From Nocardia wallacei (lineage in GTDB: Bacteria; Actinomycetota; Actinomycetes; Mycobacteriales; Mycobacteriaceae), in the NCBI RefSeq assembly GCF_014466955.1, contig NZ_AP023396.1, positions 4,960,001 to 5,024,000 on the forward strand: 64,000 bases of DNA, read 5' to 3'. This document shows, one piece after another, positions 41,366-49,858 of this stretch. Made by a program: the position numbers and the translations under genes. Numbering within the stretch: the stretch's first letter is position 1; each line of letters begins with the position of its first letter. Under the pieces are notes generated by a model, which had not been told where the DNA came from, ran no database searches, and saw only the letters and a list, made by a program, of their open reading frames with translations.

Positions 41366-41448
41366 GGTTCCTCCTGTTCGCGATGTCACCCAGGGCATGG
41401 CAACGCGAACAGGCAACACCCGCGGGCGGGCGCTGGCGAGGCCGCGTT

Positions 41449-41598
41449 CTCTTTCATCCGGACTGTGACCGTCGGCTCCGGGATCGCACCGGAATCTGCT
41501 CGACCCACGGCCGTGGCCGTGGCGCTCGCGGGCTCGTGCAGCCGGACCGTCCGGATGCCATCACCGCCGGTGGGGAATTCCGCCCCGCCCTGAGAACG
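41449..41598 (-). ncRNA. FMN riboswitch (RFN element)
   Basis: On the minus strand the conserved RFN blocks appear in order: GTTCTCAGGGCGGGGCGGAA, then CCCCACCGGCGGTGA, a variable arm, GAGCAGATTCCGGTGCGA, CCGGAGCCGACGGTCACAGT and CCGGATGAAAGAGAA. These define the FMN aptamer. It lies directly upstream of ribH and should lower its expression when FMN is plentiful. Confidence 0.93.
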
Positions 41599-41655
41599 TT
41601 ACGCGCGGACACTAACAAGCCGGTCGAAGTCCGCGCAACAACGCCGGACCGGCGG

Positions 41656-42171
41656 CTACGACGTCACCAGCGTGGTCTGCACGGGGGTCCGGCCGGTGGT
41701 GAGATCCAGCACGGGGCAGTGGGCGTCGACGGCGCGCTGCAATTCCTCGTACCGTTGCGCGGACTCGGGTCCGCTGACCCGCACCGTCACCCGGATCGAC
41801 CGAAAGCCCGGCCGCACACTGTCGTCCAACCCGAAGAAACCGCGGACGTCGAGGTCGCCCTCGGCGTCGACGGCCAGGTCGTCCACGGCGATCCCGAGCT
41901 GCTGGGCCCAGAACCGGTAGGTCACCACCTGGCAGGCGATCAGCGCCGCCAGGTATACCTCGACCGGATTGGGCGCGGTGTCGGCGCCTCCGAGCGCCGG
42001 TGGCTCGTCCACGCGCACGGTGTGCCCGCCGAGCCGGATCGTGCTGCCCACCGCGCCCTCGGGTGTCCCGGCGGCGCGGAACACCACGAGCGCCTGCGTC
42101 GGATCGGCGGCCACCGCGGTCGCGGTGGCCTCGACGATGTCGTTGAGCGGCGTCCCCGTGTCGGCTGTCAT
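41656..42171 (-). CDS. OsmC family protein
   Basis: A 171-residue OsmC-fold protein, a family of thiol-dependent hydroperoxide reductases. It shows GGADTAPNPVEVYLAALIAC with the first redox Cys and DAHCPVLDLTTGRTPVQTTL with the second. The ATG at 42171 is favoured over an upstream GTG/ATG because the extension lacks similarity. It is transcribed alone in minus orientation, upstream of the FMN riboswitch. A role in detoxifying organic peroxides is likely. Confidence 0.85.
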   Translation of the reverse strand: MTADTGTPLNDIVEATATAVAADPTQALVVFRAAGTPEGAVGSTIRLGGHTVRVDEPPALGGADTAPNPVEVYLAALIACQVVTYRFWAQQLGIAVDDLAVDAEGDLDVRGFFGLDDSVRPGFRSIRVTVRVSGPESAQRYEELQRAVDAHCPVLDLTTGRTPVQTTLVTS

Positions 42172-42267
42172 AGCGGTGATGCTAGGAGCCCGTTCGTCCG
42201 CGGACGATGGTTGTGCTCGCCGTGAGCTCAACGACGGAAACCGTTGCGGCAGCGCGCCGTCCGGTCG

Positions 42268-42996
42268 CTACGGCGCGGGCGGGCTTTCGATGTCGGCGAC
42301 CACGACGGTGACGTTGTCGGAGCCGCCCGCGGCGAGCGCGAGACCGATCAACCGGTCCGCGCACTCGTCCACACCGGCGTACTCGCGCAGGGTCTCGGCC
42401 AGGGTCGGGTCCTCGACGAGGTCGGTCAGGCCGTCGGAGCACAGCAGGTAGCGGTCGCCGATCGGCGCCTCGTGGAAGGTCAGGGTCGGGGCGATGTCGG
42501 CGCCGGTCGCCGCCTGCAGGATCACCGATCGACGCGGGTGCGAGGCCGCCTCGGCGCTCGTCAGGTGGCCGGCGTCGACCAGCGACTGCACGAAGGTGTC
42601 GTCGCGGGTCATCCGGGCCAACTCGCCGCCACGTAGTCGGTAGCCGCGCGAATCACCCAGGTGCACCAGGCCGAAGCCGTTGTCGCCGAACAGCATCGCC
42701 GTGACCGTCGTGCCCATGCCCTCCAGGTCCGGCGTCGTGGCGGCACGTTCGCCGATCGAGGCGTTGCCGGCGTGGACGGCCGCGTCCAGCGCCGCCACCG
42801 GATCGGCGTGCGCCTGCGCGTCCAGCGGCGCCAGGGCCGCGACCATCAAGGCCGAGGCGACCTCCCCACCGGCATGGCCGCCCATGCCGTCGGCCAGCGC
42901 CAGCAGCCGCGCCCCGGCATACACCGAATCCTCGTTACCGGTCCGGACCAGACCACGGTCGCTGCGCGCCGCAGCACGCACCACGAAACTCACCAC
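42268..42996 (-). CDS. PP2C-family serine/threonine protein phosphatase
   Basis: A 242-residue PstP-like catalytic domain without a membrane anchor. The metal-binding motifs are RGLVRTGNEDSVY, LLALADGMGGHAGGEVASA, LVHLGDSRGYRLRGG, YLLCSDGLTDLVED and GGSDNVTVVVADI. It would dephosphorylate Ser/Thr-phosphorylated proteins in a Mg/Mn-dependent manner. Classical pstP neighbours (FHA, rodA, pknA/B) are absent, so this is a second, solitary phosphatase. GTG codons at 42996 and 42993 are both possible starts. Confidence 0.9.
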   Translation of the reverse strand: MVSFVVRAAARSDRGLVRTGNEDSVYAGARLLALADGMGGHAGGEVASALMVAALAPLDAQAHADPVAALDAAVHAGNASIGERAATTPDLEGMGTTVTAMLFGDNGFGLVHLGDSRGYRLRGGELARMTRDDTFVQSLVDAGHLTSAEAASHPRRSVILQAATGADIAPTLTFHEAPIGDRYLLCSDGLTDLVEDPTLAETLREYAGVDECADRLIGLALAAGGSDNVTVVVADIESPPAP

Positions 42997-43169
42997 CCGA
43001 CCACAATGTCAGAACAACCGTCGGTCCGCCGCAGCGACGCCACCGTTTCGCCCGTCCGATTCGATCCCGGCCGTCCGGAACGGACGGTCGGATTGCCTAT
43101 ACTGCGGTGGGCACGCAACGATTCCCGCTGCGCCGGCAGGCGGCTCGGGGGCCTGGAGGACGAGTCTCG

Positions 43170-43964
43170 ATGTGGTGGTTCATCGCTACGGCCGGCCTGC
43201 TCGCCGCGGCCGGGGCGGGGATGTTCCAGTTGCATCGCACCCGGGCGCGGCTGGTGGCGATGACCGTGGCGGAGCGGCTGTCGATCCCGGAATTGGAACA
43301 GTTCCGCGAGGTGTCCGACGAGTTGGGGGCGCGCGGCGGTTTCCGGCGGATCAGCGAGGTCACGGGCGTGGCACATCCGCATCCGGACGGGCCGCTGCAG
43401 GCCGAACTGTCACGCGCCGAGTGCGTCTGGTACCGCTACCGGGTCGAACGGCACTACGAGGAATTCCGGTATCGCGACGGGAAACGAGAACGCAAGCGCC
43501 GCACGGAGAAGGTCGCCGAGCACACCTCGTGGCAGGGTTTCGCGGTGATCGACGACGAGGGCCGCACCCTCGGCGTGGACCCGGGCGGCACCGACCCCGA
43601 TCACGCCGTCAAGACCGTGGATCGCTTCGAACCGTATCGCGAGAACAGTTCCGGCGATCTGCTCGGCGGGATTCTGGATCGGGTGCTCGGCGGGGGCGAC
43701 GGCACGATCGGCTACAAATACACCGAATGGATCATCCCGGTCGGGCAGCGACTCTACATTCTCGGCGAGGTGCACGACAGGAGCGGCCCGCTGATGATCG
43801 GGAAACCCGGCGCGAGCGGACATTTCGTCATCTCCACCCGCACCGCGCAGCAGTTGCGGGACGAGGCGGCCACCTACCACGCCCGGTGGCGGCTGGTCGT
43901 CCTGGCGGGGGCGCTGCTGGGCCTCATTACTCTGGTCGCGGGCGTAGTCGACATCGTGATGTGA
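43170..43964 (+). CDS. GIDE-domain (E3 ubiquitin-ligase-like) membrane protein
   Basis: A 264-residue protein with one hydrophobic segment at each end (residues 2-20; 240-263), enclosing a GIDE domain like that of mitochondrial MUL1. Landmarks are GFRRISEVTGVAHPHPDGPL, CVWYRYRVERHYEEFRYRDG, GFAVIDDEGRTLGVDPGG, GYKYTEWIIPVGQRLYILGE and GKPGASGHFVISTRT. There is no RING finger, so it is not a ligase; the bacterial role is unknown. GGAGGA lies before the ATG at 43170. Confidence 0.8.
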   Translation: MWWFIATAGLLAAAGAGMFQLHRTRARLVAMTVAERLSIPELEQFREVSDELGARGGFRRISEVTGVAHPHPDGPLQAELSRAECVWYRYRVERHYEEFRYRDGKRERKRRTEKVAEHTSWQGFAVIDDEGRTLGVDPGGTDPDHAVKTVDRFEPYRENSSGDLLGGILDRVLGGGDGTIGYKYTEWIIPVGQRLYILGEVHDRSGPLMIGKPGASGHFVISTRTAQQLRDEAATYHARWRLVVLAGALLGLITLVAGVVDIVM

Positions 43965-44079
43965 CCGCACCCGGGCCATCGCCTTCGAAAACGGCACGTA
44001 CGACACTCGACGACTTCCACTTGCGGCGCACCGCGGGGATGCTTCCGGATGAGATGAACGCAAGTGGAACACTGGCTGA

Positions 44080-45057
44080 ATGGTCGAGTCGCCCACGCAG
44101 TCTCACGCTCGGGTGGAGGAGAGCCGCCGGGCCCACCCCGTGCTGCGCAACGTGGTCCGGTACGGGTACCTGGCGGGCCTGGTCGCCGCCGTCCTCACCG
44201 GACTGATTCCCGGCAGCCGCCTCACCGAGGCCGCGTGGATCCTCACCGGCATCGCGGCGTTCCGGATCGATCGGCCCTGGCGCGAGCACCTGCGCATGCT
44301 CGTCGATTGGCTGCCGCTGATCGGCGCGCTGCTGGTGTACGATTACACCCGCGACATCGCCGACAAGCTCGGAATGCCGCTGCGGATGGACGAACTCGTC
44401 GCCGTCGACCGGTGGTTGTTCCACGGCACCGTCCCCACCGTCTGGCTGCAGGAGCATCTCGCAGGCGACGGGCCGCCCTGGTGGACGCCGATCGTGGGCA
44501 TCGTCTACACCACCCACTTCATCGTCCCGTGGCTGGTGGCGGGGATCTTCTACCTCTACTCGCGGCCGCTGTGGACCCGGTACATGCGCCGGATCCTGCT
44601 GCTGTCCTACCTCTCCCTGATCACCTACATCCTGGTGCCCGCCGCGCCGCCGTGGTTCGCCTCGCGCGAGGGCGCGATCGCCGAGCAGGTGCGGCGCATC
44701 TCCGGCTTCGGGCTCGGCGTGGTGTCGCCCGACATCAGCGCGCAATGGCTGGAGTCGCACGGCAATTACGTCGCCGCGCTGCCGTCTCTGCACGCGGGAT
44801 TCGCGCTGCTGGTGACCGTGACCCTGTGGCCGCTGGCGCGCCGGTGGTGGCTGCGCGTGCCGCTGGCCGCGTTCCCGGCGGCGATGGCCTTCACTTTGGT
44901 CTACGGCGGGGAGCACTACGTCTTCGACATCCTGCTCGGCTTCGCCTACGTCGCGGTGACCATCGTGCTCGCGCGGCTGTGGGAGCGCCGCCGTCCCGTC
45001 GCGGCCGCGCCGAAATCGGTGCGGCCGGAACCGGCCGGGGTCGGCAGCGCGCGCTGA
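44080..45057 (+). CDS. PAP2 / inositolphosphotransferase-like membrane protein
   Basis: A 325-residue integral membrane protein with about six hydrophobic segments. It belongs to the PAP2-related group that includes Aur1/Ipt1-type inositolphosphotransferases. The conserved region has YVAALPSLHAGFALLVTVTL (PSLHAG motif) and a second His in YGGEHYVFDILLGF (H...D), the phosphatase dyad. An APPWFASREG segment precedes it. It probably dephosphorylates or transfers a lipid-linked phosphate at the outer membrane face. The ATG is at 44080. It is monocistronic. Confidence 0.85.
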   Translation: MVESPTQSHARVEESRRAHPVLRNVVRYGYLAGLVAAVLTGLIPGSRLTEAAWILTGIAAFRIDRPWREHLRMLVDWLPLIGALLVYDYTRDIADKLGMPLRMDELVAVDRWLFHGTVPTVWLQEHLAGDGPPWWTPIVGIVYTTHFIVPWLVAGIFYLYSRPLWTRYMRRILLLSYLSLITYILVPAAPPWFASREGAIAEQVRRISGFGLGVVSPDISAQWLESHGNYVAALPSLHAGFALLVTVTLWPLARRWWLRVPLAAFPAAMAFTLVYGGEHYVFDILLGFAYVAVTIVLARLWERRRPVAAAPKSVRPEPAGVGSAR

Positions 45058-45069
45058 TGGAGCAGGTGC

Positions 45070-45492
45070 TCAGTCCTCGGCGACCAGCACGGTCACGTCG
45101 ATATTGCCGCGGGTGGCGTTGGAGTACGGGCAGACCTGATGCGCCCGGTCGGCGAGTTGCCGCGCCTCGTCGCGTGGCAGGTGCGGGAGGGTCACCTCGA
45201 GCGTGACCTCCAATTGGAAGCCCCCGGCGTCGTCGGGGCCGATGCCGACCTTCGCGCCGACGGCGGAGTCGTCGATGTTCGCCCCGGCCTGCTTGCCGAC
45301 CAGCCGCAGCGCGGAGTGGAAGCACGCGGCGTAACCGGCCGCGAACAACTGCTCGGGATTGGTGCCCTCGCCGTCGCCGCCCATCGATGTCGGGGCCGAC
45401 AGGTTCACGTCGATCTTGCCGTCGGTGCTGCGCGCGTGCCCGTTGCGCCCGTCGCCGGTGGCCAGCGCCTCCGCGGTGTACAGCGTCTTCAT
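45070..45492 (-). CDS. ohr: Organic hydroperoxide resistance protein
   Basis: A 140-residue Ohr peroxidase. The first redox Cys is in AAGYAACFHSALRLV, the second in HQVCPYSNATRGN; the typical MKTLYTAEALATGDGRNGHA start and the SAPTSMGGDGEGTNPEQLFA segment are present. It reduces organic and fatty hydroperoxides with lipoyl thiols. It follows the regulator gene by one base on the same strand, so it is in the ohrR operon. Confidence 0.94.
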   Translation of the reverse strand: MKTLYTAEALATGDGRNGHARSTDGKIDVNLSAPTSMGGDGEGTNPEQLFAAGYAACFHSALRLVGKQAGANIDDSAVGAKVGIGPDDAGGFQLEVTLEVTLPHLPRDEARQLADRAHQVCPYSNATRGNIDVTVLVAED

Positions 45493-45493
45493 C

Positions 45494-45943
45494 TCAGGTC
45501 TCCTTCGGGTGGGTGTGTTCGGTCAGAGCGTGTGTCAGCCGGCGCAGCGTGTCGCGCAGCGCCTCGATCTCCTCGATCGGCATCCCGATCGCCTCGGCCA
45601 TCTCCGCGGGGATGCCGCAGGCCTGTTCGCGCAGTTCGCGCCCGCGGTCGGAGAGCCGGATCTCGACCCGGCGCTCATCGGCCACCGAGCGGGTGCGCTC
45701 CACCAGACCGCTCGCCTGCAACCGTTTGAGCAGCGGCGACAGCGTGCCGGAGTCCAGGTTGAGTTCCGCGCACAACTCCCCCACGCTGCGGCCGTCGCGC
45801 TCCCACAGCACCAGCATCACCAGGTATTGCGGGTAGGTCAGGCCCAGCGCCTCGAGCTTCGGGCGGTATACCGCAGTCATCGCTCGCGAGGCGGCGTAGA
45901 GCGGGAAGCACACCTGCCGATCGAGCGCCAGCGGATTGGTCAT
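45494..45943 (-). CDS. ohrR: OhrR, MarR-family peroxide-sensing repressor
   Basis: A 149-residue MarR protein. The sensor Cys lies in LDRQVCFPLYAASRAMTAVY, as in OhrR; the winged helix has RSVGELCAELNLDSGTLSPL and LLKRLQASGLVERTRSVADE. Oxidation by organic peroxide would release it from DNA and induce ohr. The ATG at 45943 is preferred; an ATG 21 bases upstream is possible. A palindromic operator lies 25 bases upstream. Confidence 0.92.
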   Translation of the reverse strand: MTNPLALDRQVCFPLYAASRAMTAVYRPKLEALGLTYPQYLVMLVLWERDGRSVGELCAELNLDSGTLSPLLKRLQASGLVERTRSVADERRVEIRLSDRGRELREQACGIPAEMAEAIGMPIEEIEALRDTLRRLTHALTEHTHPKET

Positions 45944-45967
45944 GTCCAATACTCTAGCTCGCAATCA

Positions 45968-45981
45968 AGTTGTGCACAACT
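45968..45981. promoter_or_regulatory. OhrR operator candidate
   Basis: AGTTGTGCACAACT is a perfect 14-bp palindrome in an AT-rich patch between ohrR and the divergent F420-type oxidoreductase gene. It could regulate both. Confidence 0.72.
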
Positions 45982-46064
45982 AAAATCTCGAGGCTTGACC
46001 TGGAGTTCTCTCCAGGTCGTAGCGTGCTCCTCGACAGTTGTCGGAACAACACCGGGAGAGCCCG

Positions 46065-46937
46065 ATGGAACTCGGTTTCCACGTACCGATCTTCGATATC
46101 GACGGCGGCACCACGGCCATCGCCGGCGAACTGGCCAGAGTGGGCGCGGCGGCGGAAGCCTCCGGCGCGACCTGGCTGTCGTTCATGGACCACTACTTCC
46201 AGATCGAGCCGACGGGCCTGCCGGCGGAGTCGAACATGCTGGAGGGTTACACCACGCTCGGCTACCTGGCCGCGCACACCTCGACCGTCGAGCTCGGGCT
46301 GCTGGTGACGGGTGTGACCTACCGGCATCCGGGACTGCTGGCCAAGATCGTGACCACCCTCGACGTGCTGTCGGGCGGCCGGGCCGTGCTGGGCATCGGG
46401 GCCGCGTGGTTCGATCGCGAGCACCACGGACTCGGCGTGCCGTTCCCGGCGATCGCGGAGCGATTCGAGCGGCTCGAGGAGACGCTGCGGATCTGCGCGC
46501 AGATGTGGGACCCGGCCGACAACGGCCCGTTCGACGGCAAGTACTACCAGCTGGCCGAAACCCTCTGCGCGCCACAGCCGATCAACCGTCCCAAGGTGCT
46601 GATCGGAGGCGGCGGCGAGCGCAAGACGCTGCGGCTGGTCGCACGGTACGGCGACGCCTGCAATTTGTTCGCCACCGACCCGGCCGACGTGCGGCACAAG
46701 CTCGACGTCCTGCGGCGCCATTGCGACGAGGCGGGCCGCGACTACGCCACCATCCGCAAGACCGTCGTCGCCAACAACCCGCGGCCTACCCTCGACACCC
46801 GCGACGAATTCGTCCGGGCCATGGCCGATTACGCGACGCTCGGGATCGACGCCGTGATCGTGACGCCGACCACCGGCTCGCCCGCCGCCTGGATCGACGG
46901 CATGGCACCGGCCGTCGCGCAGCTCGCCGAATTGTGA
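46065..46937 (+). CDS. LLM-class F420-dependent oxidoreductase
   Basis: A 290-residue luciferase-like TIM barrel. It has GATWLSFMDHYFQIEPTGLP, LGLLVTGVTYRHPGLLAKIV, TTLDVLSGGRAVLGIGAAWF and GGGGERKTLRLVARYGDACN, all typical of coenzyme F420-dependent oxidoreductases. The substrate is unknown. GGGAGAG precedes the ATG. It faces the ohrR operon and may share its operator. Confidence 0.88.
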   Translation: MELGFHVPIFDIDGGTTAIAGELARVGAAAEASGATWLSFMDHYFQIEPTGLPAESNMLEGYTTLGYLAAHTSTVELGLLVTGVTYRHPGLLAKIVTTLDVLSGGRAVLGIGAAWFDREHHGLGVPFPAIAERFERLEETLRICAQMWDPADNGPFDGKYYQLAETLCAPQPINRPKVLIGGGGERKTLRLVARYGDACNLFATDPADVRHKLDVLRRHCDEAGRDYATIRKTVVANNPRPTLDTRDEFVRAMADYATLGIDAVIVTPTTGSPAAWIDGMAPAVAQLAEL

Positions 46938-46964
46938 CCCGGCGCGTCGGCACGTGGACCCGGA

Positions 46965-47408
46965 TCAGGGGCCGACCAGATCCCCGTAGGTGTCGAGGAT
47001 CTTGCGGATCGAAGACGTGACGTGCAGGTCGCCGTCCAGCGGCGCCCACAGATAGCCGGCGTGGGCGCCGAGCACGATCGGCTCGGTGGCCGCCACGTCC
47101 ACCACGAAGTGCAGCCGCCGCACCGGCTTGCCGGCCGGTGACAGATAGTCGAAATCGCCGACGTGCGCACCGATGTGCGTGACCGTCAGCCCCGTCTCCT
47201 CGCGCACGCCGCGGATGACCGCGCCCGTCACGGACTCCCCCGGCTCCACGGTGGCGCCCGGCAACTTGCGGGTGGGCCGGATGGGGCCCGTGCTGTGCGG
47301 TTCCAGCAGCAACACTTCCCCGTGGCGCGCGATGATAGCGCCGACCCGTAGCCCTACACCATCCCGTTCGCCGCGCGGAAGCACCTCGTCGAACATCGAA
47401 ACCGACAT
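46965..47408 (-). CDS. NUDIX hydrolase
   Basis: A 147-residue NUDIX protein with the box GATVEPGESVTGAVIRGVRE followed by ETGL. The rest (VGAIIARHGEVLLLEPHSTG, RRLHFVVDVAAT) fits a nucleoside-diphosphate-linked hydrolase; the substrate cannot be predicted. The ATG at 47408 (MSVSMFDE) is preferred because the frame upstream is Arg/Pro-rich and lacks similarity; the ATG at 47396 is an alternative. It is convergent with the oxidoreductase gene. Confidence 0.85.
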   Translation of the reverse strand: MSVSMFDEVLPRGERDGVGLRVGAIIARHGEVLLLEPHSTGPIRPTRKLPGATVEPGESVTGAVIRGVREETGLTVTHIGAHVGDFDYLSPAGKPVRRLHFVVDVAATEPIVLGAHAGYLWAPLDGDLHVTSSIRKILDTYGDLVGP

Positions 47409-47493
47409 CGGCGAATTCACCAACCTTCGATCAGGCCGAACGCCGCTTTCACGCAGCGGCGACTCATCGATATTACCGTGACGTGACCGCCGG

Positions 47494-48360
47494 ATGACGC
47501 AGAGCACCGGATTCGGGCCGGTCGGGGCGGTCGGACGGGTGCGGTGGATCACACTCGGCGCCCGGCGGGGCGGCCGGATTCGGTTGTCGGCCGCAACCAT
47601 CCGGCCATCGGATGTTTGTGAACGATCCAGGGAATGTCTGTTTCGTCACTGCCGCCCGCGCACCGCGCGATTCAATCCGCATGTGTACACCGCGTTCCGA
47701 GACCCCGGGATACCCGACGGCGAGAAGTCCGTCTACAGCGTGGGCTTCGCGGATCGGCCGGAGCGGTTCGAGCTGACCAGCGTGGTGTCGTCGGAGCCCG
47801 ATCGCTACCACTCGACCGTCGACGCCCGCGTCGGCGCCGATCTGACGATGACCGTCGAACAGCGGTTCCAGCGGATCGACGGGCGGCTGCGGGCGGAGAG
47901 CTACCGCGCCGAGACGCGCTCCGGCGAGACCGTGGTCTCGCGGGAGGAGGCCACCTTCGTCGACACCGCCCATCTGCAATTCGACGGTGTCGCACCCTTT
48001 CCGGCCAATGTGATGCCGCTCGTCGGCGGCCTCACCCTGCTGCGCGGGCTGGACTTCACCGAGGGCGCCACCGAATCGGTGGACCTGTGGCTGGCGTTCT
48101 CGATGCACTGGCCGTTGACCACGCGGGTGGGCAAGCAGACCACCCTGGACGTGCCGGCGGGCCGGTCGACCTGCCGCCCGGTGCGGCTGCGGGCGGGGTT
48201 CGCGCACGTGAACACCTTGCTGGACAAGGTGATCGGCGGCATCGTGCCGCCGTCGATGGCCTACTTCGACGTGGCGCCGCCGCACCGGCTGGTGCGGCTG
48301 GCCTTCCCGACCGAGCCGATGACCTCGAAGCTACGCGGGTTGGTGGAGCTCGTCGCGTAG
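47494..48360 (+). CDS. Conserved-looking soluble protein, function unknown
   Basis: From about 47670 the frame reads like a true beta-rich protein: VYTAFRDPGIPDGEKSVYSV, RFELTSVVSSEPDRYHSTVD, LTMTVEQRFQRIDGRLRAES and VDLWLAFSMHWPLTTRVGKQ. I do not recognise a family with confidence. The start is uncertain: the ATG at 47494 gives an Arg-rich leader, a GTG at 47683 lacks a ribosome site, and an ATG near 47635 with an AGGGA is in another frame, so a frameshift is possible. Its end overlaps the convergent acyltransferase gene by 30 bases. Confidence 0.6.
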   Translation: MTQSTGFGPVGAVGRVRWITLGARRGGRIRLSAATIRPSDVCERSRECLFRHCRPRTARFNPHVYTAFRDPGIPDGEKSVYSVGFADRPERFELTSVVSSEPDRYHSTVDARVGADLTMTVEQRFQRIDGRLRAESYRAETRSGETVVSREEATFVDTAHLQFDGVAPFPANVMPLVGGLTLLRGLDFTEGATESVDLWLAFSMHWPLTTRVGKQTTLDVPAGRSTCRPVRLRAGFAHVNTLLDKVIGGIVPPSMAYFDVAPPHRLVRLAFPTEPMTSKLRGLVELVA

Positions 48361-49740
48361 CATCCCGACGAATACCGATTTCATCGCCTCGACATACCTT
48401 CGCACCGAGTCGTGGGCCACCGGGGTATCCGGGTAGATGACGCTGAGCGTGGTCTCCTCCGGGAAGCGGTTGATCCAGATCAGCACCTCCTCCGACGCGG
48501 CGCGGTTGGCGTAGATGCCGCCGGTCACCTCGCCGAAGAACTCGTGACCGACGAAGTCGCGGGCGTCGACGTAGGAGATCATCGGCGTCGACCAGCCGGG
48601 CCGGGCCTTGATCTCGGAGTCCGCGGGAAGCAGCTCCACGACGCGGTGAAACGACGTGGGAGCCAACCGGATACCGTTCTCGTAGGCGCGCTGCGCGACG
48701 GTCAGCGCACGGGTGTACGGCATGGTGGCGCCGACCGGGAACGCCACCGGCACCAGGGTCACGTACCAGCCCACCGAGGCGCGTTCGGCCGCGGAGGTGC
48801 GGGTGCTGACCGGCGTCATGCCGAAGTAGTAGTCGCTGCCGACGAGTTCGCGTTCGGCCAGTGCCGCGGCGGCGAAGGCGCCGCCCACGAATTCGGCGTC
48901 GTTGGCGCGGCAGATCTGCTCGAAGCGGTCGCTCTCCGCCTTGGTCAGCAACTGCACGCTGCGATGCGCGCTGCGGTTGTAGATGTCGGTGCGCTTGCCG
49001 AGATCCAAAGGGAAGGAAGGCAATTCGCCGTCGTTGCCGCGCAGCAGCTCCATCCACTTGCGCACGCCGGGCGAGGACAGCGTCAACCGCTCGGTGTAGG
49101 ACCGCTCCGTGGCGCAGTAATCGAGATAGCTTGCCGCCGGGGCCAGCTCGTCGGAGCCCTCCCACACCTCGGCCGCGTAGAGCTGAGCGAGGTCGAAGCA
49201 CGAGATGTACTGCCCCAGCCCGTCGGTGTGCAGGTGGTCGGCGGCCAGATAGACGGTGGTGGTCTCGCCGTGCGAGATCGCGCCGAAGGTGAAGCAATCC
49301 CATTGGAACGGGCCGGGAGTCGTCTTCTGGACGTGCTCGCGGATGGCGGCCGGATCGTCGATGCGGCCGTAGTCGACGGGGACGAAGTTCACCACGTCGG
49401 CGGGCACCAGGTGGCGGCGCACGGTGCCGGGCGGCTCGATGTCGAACCAGGTGCGAAACGTGTCGTGCCGCAACAGGAAAGCGTTGATGACCCGTGTCAT
49501 CGCCGCCAGATCCAGGTCCGCCGCGGGGATCTCGGCGGTCACCAGGCACAGGCCGGAGAACCGGAAATCCGCCGCGGCGTGCCGATCGGCCAGGAGTAGA
49601 TACTGTTCCTGCTGGTGCGACGGAGGAACCGGGTGCACCGGCGCCTGCTTGGCCCGGTCCACCGCGTCCGGTGCGGCCACCCAGCTGACCAGTCGACCGG
49701 GGGCGGGCTCCCATTCGTCGATCAGCCCGAAATTGACCAC
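48331..49740 (-). CDS. PapA-like acyltransferase (condensation-domain superfamily)
   Basis: A 469-residue polyketide-associated-protein-type acyltransferase. The active-site HxxxDG is in LAADHLHTDGLGQYISCFD at about residue 172; a later segment YYFGMTPVSTRTSAAERASV and NRFPEETTLSVIYPD match the condensation fold. In mycobacteria PapA proteins esterify trehalose or diols with PKS-made acyl chains. The GTG at 49740 has AGAGG seven bases upstream. It lies 118 bases after the PKS gene on the same strand, so the PKS product is the likely donor; the acceptor is unknown. Confidence 0.87.
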   Translation of the reverse strand: MVNFGLIDEWEPAPGRLVSWVAAPDAVDRAKQAPVHPVPPSHQQEQYLLLADRHAAADFRFSGLCLVTAEIPAADLDLAAMTRVINAFLLRHDTFRTWFDIEPPGTVRRHLVPADVVNFVPVDYGRIDDPAAIREHVQKTTPGPFQWDCFTFGAISHGETTTVYLAADHLHTDGLGQYISCFDLAQLYAAEVWEGSDELAPAASYLDYCATERSYTERLTLSSPGVRKWMELLRGNDGELPSFPLDLGKRTDIYNRSAHRSVQLLTKAESDRFEQICRANDAEFVGGAFAAAALAERELVGSDYYFGMTPVSTRTSAAERASVGWYVTLVPVAFPVGATMPYTRALTVAQRAYENGIRLAPTSFHRVVELLPADSEIKARPGWSTPMISYVDARDFVGHEFFGEVTGGIYANRAASEEVLIWINRFPEETTLSVIYPDTPVAHDSVRRYVEAMKSVFVGMLRDELHQPA

Positions 49741-49793
49741 GGCGAAACCTCTATTTCTCGATACTGCGGGCGGTGTTGCTCGTTCGGCGGTCT

Positions 49794-49842
49794 CCCCTCC
49801 GGGCGACGGTGCCACGGGCCGTGGCACCGTCGCCCGGAGGGG
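49794..49842. repeat. 49-base perfect inverted repeat between pks and papA-like genes
   Basis: A 24-bp arm beginning CCCCTCCGGGCGACGGTGCC is followed by one central base and its exact reverse complement. No T-run follows on the minus strand. It is 16 bases from the PKS stop and could stabilise the upstream message or partly stop transcription before the acyltransferase gene. Confidence 0.92.
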
Positions 49843-49858
49843 TTGGCGTGGCCGGTCG

